A stretch of 64,000 nucleotides of DNA. Source: Seison nebaliae (Eukaryota; Rotifera; Pararotatoria; Seisonacea; Seisonidae). This document shows positions 36,455 to 45,659 of the stretch, one piece after another. Within the stretch, counting starts at the first letter, position 1, and every line of letters begins with the position of its first letter. Both the position numbers and the translations under genes were made by a program. Location of the stretch: assembly GCA_023231475.1 (NCBI GenBank), contig JALJEE010000635.1, forward strand, positions 1-64,000. Direction: 5' to 3'. The notes beneath the pieces are model-generated. The model was not told the origin of the DNA and did not search any database. It saw only the letters and a program-made list of their open reading frames with translations.

Positions 36455-39085
36455 TCATTTGGATTGAGATAATTCAAAATTCTCTATCGGCACTTCAATG
36501 GAATGATGAGTTAATGGAAATCGCATTAATTCCAATTGATCGATTGAATCGATCAACCATCCCAATGACACGACTGGAACGGGATTCAAAGTGAACGATT
36601 TTTTCAAATTTATCAAACGATCCAATTCTCCTCTTTCCATATCGATCATTTGAGAATCGAGATTCCCAACGAATTGTTCGTATTGTTCACTCATGACCAT
36701 CGTGTCTGGTAATCGCCATTCACCATATTCAACCTCTAAATCTGGTGTGATGACTATCGGTGATGGTATTAACAAATCTTCGATATCTTCTCCATTTCGT
36801 TCGAGTAAATGAATTTTCTCCACATTCGAATGCCAGAATGGATGATAATCAGTTAATGGATTCTCTCTCAAGAATTTCCCACCACCCTCCACTATCAATA
36901 GGATGATATCGGTCAGATCGACGGGATATGAACCGGTTTCGATAAAAAAAGTCAAACCATCGAACAAGTTCGAATAAGCCACATATTCTCCACATTCATT
37001 CAAATTGTGTTCGTCGCAATTGAGAAGTTCGACTTTCTCCTCGAAATTCTCTCGAGCTAATCGACTTCGTTTCGGCGTTTCTGAATCGGGAAATTTAACA
37101 CTGCCCTTCAACTCATAAGGAGCTGGAGACAACCATTGATTTTGTTCAGCACTTTCAATCAGCCATCTCGTCGACACGATCCAATTGCCGCGAAGTATCG
37201 AACGGAAATAATTGATTGTTCGAGTTGCTAAATCACTTTTCTGTCCCGAACAAATCACATGAGTTGCATCGAACACATCCGTTTGTAATGATAATTCACC
37301 GTTCAAGAATGCATGTTTTGGTAATAATGTTGAATGACGAATGGCGATATTTAATCCACGACGGTCAACACTCGACAATCCTGTCAACAGAATATTTGGC
37401 ATATCTGTCAATTGAGATTCATAAAATTCTTCATCTGTCATTTCATCTATTTCCTCTTCAATTTTCTTCTTTTTTTTTTTTCGTCCTCGTTTCTTTTTAG
37501 GAGGAGGAGGAGGAGGAGGAGGAGAAGAAGAAGAAGTAACGGGAATTCCACCATCAATTTCCTCCATTTGAAGATCATCATTTGAATTTTTTTCTGATTC
37601 TTTTTTCAATTTATCCTCTTTCAATTTCTTTTTTTTCAATTTTTTCAATTTCTTCTTCTCTCTCTTTTTCTTCCTTTTTCTCTTTTTTCTCTTCTTCAAC
37701 TTCTTTTCCATTTTCCTCTCCTTTTTCTTCTTCTTCTTCTCTTCTTCTTTCTCTATATCATCTTCCAATTCCAATACTCTTTCTTCATGTTCTTCTTCAC
37801 GTTCTTCTTCATGTTCTTCAGTTTCCTCCGTCTCAATTTTCAAATCTTCAATTTTCTCTTTACTACTTCGACTACTACTTCGACTATTACATTTGGAAGT
37901 TATGGCAATAATCGGAGTGGCAACATCTTTTGTTATTGTTGTTGCTGCTATTGGTATTGTTGTTGTTGTTGTTGTTGTTGTTGTTACTTCTTCAATGATA
38001 TCCGAAACGACATCGGATGAACTTCGAGTGATTTTATCATTTTCTGATGATTTCCGTTTGGATCTGGTATTTGTAATTTTTTCTGGTTCCGATTCGATTT
38101 TCTTTTTTTCGGTTAATGTCATTTTCTTCGTTTTCGTCGTCGTCTTCTTCTGAGCGACGGATTTCTTCCTCTTTCTCGTTTTCGGACCATCATTTTGATC
38201 AACCTCATTTTTGACAACCGTTTCTGATTCCACTTCCACCGGCGTTTCTTCTACCAATTTCTTTGGTTTCCGTCCAACTTTCTTTTTCACTTTCTCCACT
38301 TTTATCGGAGTGACGATGATTTTCTTCTTATTTGTCACTTTTCTTTTATCTTTCTTACCTTTCATTTTCTTCGTACTCGTTCCAACTTTGGAAGAAACAG
38401 AAGTAGCCGACGAAATTCGGGAGGATGTCACCGAATTTTCCGATTCACTTTCCGATGTGGAGACGATTCGTTTATTCGATCGTTTTGCCACTTTCGGTTG
38501 AGTTGGAGAAGTTATTCTTCTTTCCGTTCGTTTCCGTTTTCTGGTTTCTTTCACTTCCACTTTAATCGGTTCATCATCCAAAAAATCGTTATTGAATGGA
38601 CGATATGGTTCGTCTAATCTCTTACAATCGATGGCGAATGTTTTAGTTTTCTCATCACTTGTATAATCTAACGGTGTCATACCATCACTATCTTGACAAT
38701 GTAAATTCGCTCCATATTCAATTAACATTTCGATTATTTGATAATCTCCAAATTGCATCGCTTCATGTAACGGTGTTACTCGATTACCACCACCTTCCAC
38801 TTGTTCACCACTTGTCACTGCACTATATTCTAATAACAATCGACACAGAGGAACATTACAATTGGAAGCGGCTTCATGTAACGGTGTCCAACCGGCATAA
38901 TCTCTCGTATTCGCCGAATAACCTTCTTCCAATAACGTCTTCGTCTTATCGAAATCATCTTTTACTACGGCAATGTGCAACTTCGTCTCACCTTTCATAT
39001 TCTTCCGTTTACGGAAATCCTCTTTGAGAGTAGTGGCATCGGCCTTCTGAGCGGCAATCGCCTTCGTTCGACGACTAGCCCGCAT
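36455..39085 (-). CDS. Nuclear protein with ankyrin repeats, Lys-rich middle and tandem BRCT-like C-terminus
   Basis: Single exon, 876 aa. Residues about 30-155 are three to four ankyrin repeats (KGETKLHIAVVKDD.., AGWTPLHEAAS.., VTPLHEAMQFGD.., DGMTPLDYT). The middle (about 165-540) is extremely Lys/Glu/Ser-rich with an almost pure K/E block around 450-510 and a Pro run (SSSPPPPPPPPKKKR), so it is nuclear and disordered. The C-terminus has a BRCT-like fold (MPNILLTGLS.., ATHVICSG.., GNWIVSTRWLIES), then a second partial one (FDGLTFFIETG.., VVSLGWLIDSI). The ANK-then-BRCT order recalls BARD1, and the ankyrin sequence also resembles ANKRD11/12, but there is no RING. BRCT proteins bind phosphopeptides in DNA-damage responses. 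I leave it without a symbol. Confidence 0.85.
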   Translation of the reverse strand: MRASRRTKAIAAQKADATTLKEDFRKRKNMKGETKLHIAVVKDDFDKTKTLLEEGYSANTRDYAGWTPLHEAASNCNVPLCRLLLEYSAVTSGEQVEGGGNRVTPLHEAMQFGDYQIIEMLIEYGANLHCQDSDGMTPLDYTSDEKTKTFAIDCKRLDEPYRPFNNDFLDDEPIKVEVKETRKRKRTERRITSPTQPKVAKRSNKRIVSTSESESENSVTSSRISSATSVSSKVGTSTKKMKGKKDKRKVTNKKKIIVTPIKVEKVKKKVGRKPKKLVEETPVEVESETVVKNEVDQNDGPKTRKRKKSVAQKKTTTKTKKMTLTEKKKIESEPEKITNTRSKRKSSENDKITRSSSDVVSDIIEEVTTTTTTTTTIPIAATTITKDVATPIIAITSKCNSRSSSRSSKEKIEDLKIETEETEEHEEEREEEHEERVLELEDDIEKEEEKKKKKKERKMEKKLKKRKKRKRKKKREKKKLKKLKKKKLKEDKLKKESEKNSNDDLQMEEIDGGIPVTSSSSPPPPPPPPKKKRGRKKKKKKIEEEIDEMTDEEFYESQLTDMPNILLTGLSSVDRRGLNIAIRHSTLLPKHAFLNGELSLQTDVFDATHVICSGQKSDLATRTINYFRSILRGNWIVSTRWLIESAEQNQWLSPAPYELKGSVKFPDSETPKRSRLARENFEEKVELLNCDEHNLNECGEYVAYSNLFDGLTFFIETGSYPVDLTDIILLIVEGGGKFLRENPLTDYHPFWHSNVEKIHLLERNGEDIEDLLIPSPIVITPDLEVEYGEWRLPDTMVMSEQYEQFVGNLDSQMIDMERGELDRLINLKKSFTLNPVPVVSLGWLIDSIDQLELMRFPLTHHSIEVPIENFELSQSK

Positions 39086-39472
39086 TATTCCAATAACGAA
39101 TTTTCCAATAAATTAACGAACTAAGAAAAATTCATTAAATTTTTGTTTGTAAGCCAAAAATTTGAATTAAACATCATCTAATAATTCTCTAAATTCCATT
39201 CGAAAATATTCCATTAAGCTGTCGTCTATTAGACATTCTAAAAGGTAACTTTTATAAAATTAATATCAGTTTATAAACGGTTTTCAAACGGTTTTCAAAC
39301 GTCAGCCATAATGACTCTTTTTAATTTGAATTTTAAATCTATTTATTTCGCTTGAATGAAGTGGGGAAAGAAGTGGAAGGAAGTGAAATATTAAATTTAA
39401 TAGTGGAATGATGACGATGATGGAAATGAGAAATATAATTCAAATAAAAATTTGGGAGAATTTAAGTAAAAA
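39086..39472. other. Spacer
   Basis: AT-rich. A tandem duplication of acggttttcaa occurs at about 39277-39301. No gene seen; probably the promoter of the ankyrin/BRCT gene and the 3'UTR of the next minus-strand gene. Confidence 0.4.
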
Positions 39473-41299
39473 TTAAATTTCTGTTATTCGAACTGTTTCT
39501 CTTTCTTCAGGCGCTTTCTTTATCGATTCTCGTCGATATGCTTCGATGGCGACTATGTTCGATAATTTTTCCATTTTACTCGTATATAAATAATCGTCGA
39601 CGATGTAAGTGGTCAATGCTTCGACTTCCTTCTCCGAATTACCTATCGACGTCAATACAGAAATGGCGACTAACGCCGCTGTGACAACGATGAGAACGGG
39701 CGACCAAGCCAATACCATCATTCGCAATCCACTCACTTTCGGCACTTCTCGATCGACCACTTCGCTTTGACTCGTATAGACTCGTAGCTGAATGGAAGAA
39801 ATAGTTGAAAATTAGAAAAAAGAAATTTTAATACGAACAATATTATAGTCGTTTGAAATGTGTAGAATCTCATCGCGGTTCAAAATTTCAGTCGAATAAT
39901 TTTCCGACGAAATCGAAGTATCTACCACTAATGATGACAAGTAGACTTTGTCGATCAATTGACGATTCTCATTGAGGAATTTCATCGTTCCAAAATTTTC
40001 ATTAATTTCATCTAAATCCTCATCGATTTGTATTCCTTGAACTGACATCAAAACTGACATCTAAATATGAGAATAAATTACAAATGAAAACTTTCTTCTT
40101 CGTATCGAACATTTATTTTCTCCAACTGAATCGTTTGATCTATTTTGAATTTGGCATTTCTATTACTCAACGATTTCGTCCAATGAACACTGAAAATGGA
40201 GAATTCGCATTTCACTTCCGTTTTCTTCGGTTTCGTCGAATTAACGGGAAAATAAGCAATGGGATTATATAACAATCCAATTTTTCTTAGAAACATTGGA
40301 CGTAGCGTATACTAAATTTGAATGAATGAATTAAAGTATAATTTGAATGAATAATTAAAAATTGAACCATGTCGAGTTGGAGAAAAGGGAAATATGGAGC
40401 GGAATCTTCAGAGAATTTTTCGTCTTCCACAATCATGAATTCGTGTGGACCGTTAGCGTATAAATAGAATTTTTGATAAAATCGTTCGTAGCAACTGAGT
40501 GGATACGAACCACAATGCAAATAGAAGAAACAACTAAAATATAATTTCTCTAATAAATTCTCATGAATTTTGACGATTGTCTTTCGTAAACGATTCTGTT
40601 GTTCCTTAGTCACGTCATACGTCGCCTAAATGAATGAGAGAGAATGAAATTGAATGTGAAAATGATGAAATTTACACTTTACTCTCATTCAAATTCATTC
40701 GCCATCTCTTCTGATAATGGTCTTTACTTCGATATTGGAAATTTGGAATAATCGGATGGAAAAATGAATTGTCCAATGATAATTGGAATTCATTATCTTT
40801 TTCAAATATTCTTTCAATTAAAATCAATTCATTCAAATACACTAACCAGTAATGGTGAACCAGATGAATTCGAATATTTGAGTAATTTTATTACCATCAT
40901 CCAAAATGGCACGATAAACGCCTAAATGATGTAATTGAAATGGATCCACTTCTAATCTATCTAATTTTTATTTATTAAATAATTGGGACGAATGTGAAAT
41001 GAACCATATCGTTCACAATTCACATCAGGAAATTGATCAGAGTCGAAACGATTTACAATTTTTTCATTCGGATATCGATATGCACAAATTCGTGCAGACG
41101 GTTCTTTGAACCATTCTAACGTGTAGCCCTCTTTCAACGTCATTCGACTACTCAAGAACATACTCTTGACATTGCCGAACTGATAAATCTTCACTTCATT
41201 CACTTCACTATAATAGAAAGTGTTTTTGTCGACATCGACAATTTTGAACGATCTCGACAAATGAACGAAGAGAATCAATTGAAAAATAATTCGAATCAT
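39473..41299 (-). CDS. Type I membrane protein of unknown family
   Basis: Seven minus-strand exons rebuilt by frame: 40990-41299, 40895-40960, 40678-40841, 40368-40625, 40111-40311, 39839-40060 and 39473-39787; 511 aa without a break. The start is a clear signal peptide (MIRIIFQLILFVHLSRSF). The extracellular part (about 420 aa) has a few Cys (ARICAY, DVNCERY, YFSCFFYLHCGSYPLSCYERF), N-glycosylation sites and no domain I recognise. A membrane helix (LAWSPVLIVVTAALVAISVL) lies about 85 residues from the end, leaving a short cytoplasmic tail. Exon boundaries are supported by phase and by signal peptide and TM falling at the two ends, not by homology. Introns are 23-59 bp, and three of the six donors are not GTT. 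Confidence 0.75.
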
Positions 41300-42074
41300 T
41301 TCTCAATTGTTTCAATAATTCCAAATTTTCACTAGTTAACATATTTTGAGTTTTTATTCAAATAGAAAAAAATAAAATAGAAGAAGGAGTTGACTAATTA
41401 AATTTTAATATGTTTCTTTTTTTTGTGTTAAGAAAATAGAATAAATATTGAGAGAAAAAAACAATAAACGATATTCTCACCATAATCTTCTAATATGAAT
41501 GGTGATATGAAAAGTACGTGAAGACGAATTTGCACAATTATCAAACCCGGTTGTTCTTTGTGTGTCTTCCCGAATTCTTTCGTCTTTTCTTCACCACACC
41601 CACCACATTCATCCACTTGCCTGCCCACCCGATTGTTCATTTGAATTGGATCGATTCTCCTTTCGACGTTTTCCTCTCTCCCATTCATCGAAAGAGAACA
41701 TTCAATTTTTACATGCCAATGATTGTGAGAATAATCAATTTTAGAAATTAATAAATAATCATCAAAACGATACCATGAAAAGTGGATGAAAGATGATGGA
41801 ATCGATTATACCGATTGGAAAATGTGAGAACGAAATATGAATACGAAGAGAGAGAGAGATAGAGAGAGTGGATGAAAGAAAATGATATATCATAGAAACA
41901 CATTGGAAATGGACAGAAATGTGCTCAAGTGACTGACAAGTGCGATGGAATTGAAGCAAACGTCAACAGATTGATTGGTATATAATGTGTGTGCATAAAA
42001 TGTGTATTTTTGTGTATTTGTGTGTAATTGTGTGTGTAAATAGAGAATATTAATCGTCTGTGTCTCTATATCTC
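41300..42074. other. Spacer, probably ATP8A 3'UTR
   Basis: Between two minus-strand genes. Contains (GA)n at 41851-41868 and TGTGTATT repeats at 42000-42035. Short frames on both strands look non-coding. Confidence 0.45.
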
Positions 42075-45000
42075 TCATAGACCTTGTGGTTTCTCGGATG
42101 TTGTGTCATACATTCGAATAACGTCGCCTGGTTTCACTGGACCGTCATCGACTTGTGAGAAGGCGTAACCTCGATACGTCGTCCCGTCGTCGTTCTGACC
42201 GATATTGGACGTCTGATCCGACCGTTGGACACTCTTCTTGAACATGTTATGGAATTTGGTCAACTTCCTGAAAAGTGGTGCTCGTTCCATATCTCCCGAT
42301 TGCATTTGAGCGAGTTCACTCTCTTGCACTTCTTGAGCCAAGGTCTTGAATAAGGATCGTTGAATTACGGATGCGACGAAATCGACCAATAATGTCGCAC
42401 ACGGGATCAAAAGAAGTCCCGCCCAAAATTGTGTTGACATATAAATATGGTTTCCAATTCGTGCCATATCCGCTCCCAGAAATGTGAGAGATGGCCAAAT
42501 CATACTGTAGATGATGAGGAAAAGAAACCAGGAAACGATAGAGAAAGCGAATGCTAAAAGATTCGGCCATGTCCAACTATTGGTGACCAGTCCCGCTTTC
42601 ACACAAACCACCACAACGGTATAAGTGTAAATATAATTTCCAAAATATAACAATCCACCAGCTGTCCCGTCATGTTCCATATCGTGTAACAAAAAGAAAT
42701 ATGTCAAATAAAATAACATGAGTGAATGGAGAAGACTTTGAATGATCCATTGCCAGAAGACTTTATAATTGAAATCCGTATGATTCTGAGACATTCGATA
42801 TAATTGTGGGAAACGGAGCATTGTCTTATCACTACAAATCCGATCAAGTAGACCCAACGTCAATGGGAGAGTAGCAGTGAACACCACATTATAAATAGCG
42901 ATCGACCACCGATCGAACACAATCTGCCCACTGAATGCTGAATGAATAGCGAACCATAATTCGATGACATATAATGTTACATTTTTGTAGAATGAATAAA
43001 GTATCACTTTTGCCAATCGCCAATAACTCCATGCTCCATGTACGAATAATAATCGTTCGAGAAATCGAAATTGTGCTATCGTATAATCAGATGCACACGC
43101 TGCTTGCATTCCCTCATTCCCCGTGATGCCCACTCCCACATTTGCCGCTTGAATCATTCCCACATCATTCGCCCCATCTCCAATTGCCAATGTGATGGCT
43201 TCTGTATTCTTCTTAACCAGTTCAACCATTTCCGCTTTCTGCATAGGTGACACACGACAACAAATAACTGTGGCACAATCGATGACTAAATTCAAAAAAT
43301 CTTGACGACATTGTGTGGACAAACAATATTTCAATGTCGACCCATCAACAATTAAAGCTTGCTTTATCACATTTAAATTCTCATTATTTGGCGATTCTAT
43401 CGACGACATTTGATTCCGTCTTTTATTGTTCATTTCCAGAATTTGTTGAAGACAATCATCTTTACTTGTTGATTGTAAAGAAAGTAAATGCATGGACGGT
43501 TGAAGTAATTGTGTAGAATAACCGATATTAATAGCCGTTTCACGTTTATCACCTGTCAATACCCACAAATTAATTTCTGCTTCTAATAAATTTGAAATAC
43601 ATTTTCCCACTCCATCTTGTAAACGATCTTCAATTCCCGTTCCACCTAACAATTCCAAATTCCTTTCAATTTCATCTGCACATTTCTCAATATGTTCCTC
43701 TCGATTATCTAATCTTACCGCTGCTTCCATATATTTTGAATTCCATTTCTCATAAATCTCTTCTGATAATTCTTTATAAGCACAACATAAAGTCCTCAAA
43801 CCAAATTTGGCGAATTGTTCCAAATGTTCTTTCGTATCTTCCAAATATTTCGATTTAGATGATAATCGTTCAAAAATGATGGAATCGGCACCTTTACAAA
43901 ATAAAAGAATTCGATTTCCTCCAAAATTCTCTCTCAAAATCACCGTCATTCTTTTACGATCTGATGTAAATTCGACGATATTTAACAATTCATATCGACG
44001 TTTCTCTTGAAGGAAATCCAATAATAATGATGTGGCATTCCGTTCACGAAATACAAATCCACTCATTCTCATCGCATCAACAATCGCTTCCTCATCAGGT
44101 GATGATGCCTGATAATTAATATCACCACCAATATCTTTATTATCGAAATATGCTTTCTTTTCCGGTATGATGGTATGACAACTGATGAGGAGAGTGATGA
44201 AAAGATCCGTCATCTCACTCATCTCATTATTGAGTTTTAGAGCTTTGCGTAATTCATATGAACTAAATTCACTATCACCAGTTCCATAAATTAAACCGGC
44301 GACGGTACATTGACGGAATTTCATCACATTCTCCGTTAGAGTTCCCGTTTTATCTGAGAAAATATATTTGACTTGTCCCAATTCCTCATTCAAATTCGAC
44401 GTTCGAGCATTAGCTGATATGACATTTTGTTCATTAGGTTGATGATCATTAAAACCGGTAGGAGATGATCCAAGATGGTTTTGTATCATATGTTTCATTT
44501 CCGTATCACTATTGATATATTGAGCTTGGAAATATTTGACGACTTCCAATGTCACTTGAAGTGAAATTGGAATGAGATTATTATAGAGAATAATGAAAGT
44601 GAGAATGTTTAAAAAGACACTCGTTTTCGTCGAATTACTCAATGCCAAATACCAATGTTCGTGAGTTTTAAGAGCGAAATTAACGGTAGCTGAAATGACG
44701 GACATAAGAAGTAAAATGAAGAATAAAAAAATAATTAATTTATTCGTCATCTTTTCCATATTTGATCGTTTGGATGGAACACGACGAGAATTCATCATTA
44801 ATTTCGATTCATGTCCAGTGTATAAAACGATGGCATAAATCCATGAAGTATTCTTCAATTGAGAACCACGTAACAAAATTTGATTTGGACCCAATGGACT
44901 CACTTCCTCTTCGTGCAATGATTGTTTGAGATAGATCGTTCCACAGAATTCATACAAATGTCGATTTGGTGCTTCACATTCGATTCGACCTTGTAATTGT

Positions 45001-45659
45001 TTGAGAGTGGAAATAGTGAGACATTTCGATGTACAATCGACTGCTTGACGAATTTTCAAATTTGTCTCACCATCCAAATTAGCCGTTTGTACATAACAAA
45101 CACCATTGGGCTCACTTGATGAAATGAGGAGGAGATCCGCAGGAAATAAATGACCATCTTGACATTTGACGAAATCGCCAACTTCGATATCTTTCCATTT
45201 GAAATAATCCCAAATACCGTTACGATAAACGAGAATTTTCGAATTATTTATCTTCCCATCTTGAATATGACGTTTCCAATCCTCCATTATCTCCTTACAA
45301 GCCGATACAATCAATATGAGAACTAGTGGGACGAGAGTGGTGAATCGACCAGTAGGTGACACATCATTCAATTGTTGAAGGAATACGATGAAGGCGAAGA
45401 AGATATTTGAATATTTTCGGAATTGTTCAAAGAGAAATTTCGGTAAGAATAAAAGGAACGTATATTTACTCGTACTAATCTCGTTCGATGAGAATCGATC
45501 ACTTTGTGGCTCATTCAAATTAATAATACGAGTCAGTTCTCCACTATTATCCTCCAAATCATCATTCGAATATTTCTCATGTTTCTGTCTCGTACGACAA
45601 CGGAATGCTTGTCTCAATCGTCCCCGTCTCTTCCAGAATTGGAGATCTTCCAATTTCAT
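42075..45659 (-). CDS. ATP8A: Phospholipid-transporting P4-ATPase, ATP8A (class 1a) type
   Basis: One uninterrupted exon of 1194 aa, the full family length. ATP8A/TAT-1 flippases, with a CDC50 partner, move phosphatidylserine from the outer to the inner leaflet of Golgi, endosome and plasma membranes. Visible features are TM1-2 (FLLFLPKFLFEQF.. and FIVFLQQL), the actuator DGET (196-199), the P4-specific PISL in TM4 (365-368), the phosphorylation site DKTGTLT (436-442), nucleotide-domain SSPDEEAIV, the hinge GDGANDVGM and the C-terminal TM7-10. The tail has RGYAFSQ near the end, the autoinhibitory motif typical of ATP8A. All catalytic residues are intact. Confidence 0.95.
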   Translation of the reverse strand: MKLEDLQFWKRRGRLRQAFRCRTRQKHEKYSNDDLEDNSGELTRIINLNEPQSDRFSSNEISTSKYTFLLFLPKFLFEQFRKYSNIFFAFIVFLQQLNDVSPTGRFTTLVPLVLILIVSACKEIMEDWKRHIQDGKINNSKILVYRNGIWDYFKWKDIEVGDFVKCQDGHLFPADLLLISSSEPNGVCYVQTANLDGETNLKIRQAVDCTSKCLTISTLKQLQGRIECEAPNRHLYEFCGTIYLKQSLHEEEVSPLGPNQILLRGSQLKNTSWIYAIVLYTGHESKLMMNSRRVPSKRSNMEKMTNKLIIFLFFILLLMSVISATVNFALKTHEHWYLALSNSTKTSVFLNILTFIILYNNLIPISLQVTLEVVKYFQAQYINSDTEMKHMIQNHLGSSPTGFNDHQPNEQNVISANARTSNLNEELGQVKYIFSDKTGTLTENVMKFRQCTVAGLIYGTGDSEFSSYELRKALKLNNEMSEMTDLFITLLISCHTIIPEKKAYFDNKDIGGDINYQASSPDEEAIVDAMRMSGFVFRERNATSLLLDFLQEKRRYELLNIVEFTSDRKRMTVILRENFGGNRILLFCKGADSIIFERLSSKSKYLEDTKEHLEQFAKFGLRTLCCAYKELSEEIYEKWNSKYMEAAVRLDNREEHIEKCADEIERNLELLGGTGIEDRLQDGVGKCISNLLEAEINLWVLTGDKRETAINIGYSTQLLQPSMHLLSLQSTSKDDCLQQILEMNNKRRNQMSSIESPNNENLNVIKQALIVDGSTLKYCLSTQCRQDFLNLVIDCATVICCRVSPMQKAEMVELVKKNTEAITLAIGDGANDVGMIQAANVGVGITGNEGMQAACASDYTIAQFRFLERLLFVHGAWSYWRLAKVILYSFYKNVTLYVIELWFAIHSAFSGQIVFDRWSIAIYNVVFTATLPLTLGLLDRICSDKTMLRFPQLYRMSQNHTDFNYKVFWQWIIQSLLHSLMLFYLTYFFLLHDMEHDGTAGGLLYFGNYIYTYTVVVVCVKAGLVTNSWTWPNLLAFAFSIVSWFLFLIIYSMIWPSLTFLGADMARIGNHIYMSTQFWAGLLLIPCATLLVDFVASVIQRSLFKTLAQEVQESELAQMQSGDMERAPLFRKLTKFHNMFKKSVQRSDQTSNIGQNDDGTTYRGYAFSQVDDGPVKPGDVIRMYDTTSEKPQGL

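Noticed and set aside
37216-38501. Several plus-strand Phe/Val/Cys-rich frames
   Set aside because: Antisense shadows of the Lys/Glu/Thr-rich middle of the ankyrin/BRCT gene.
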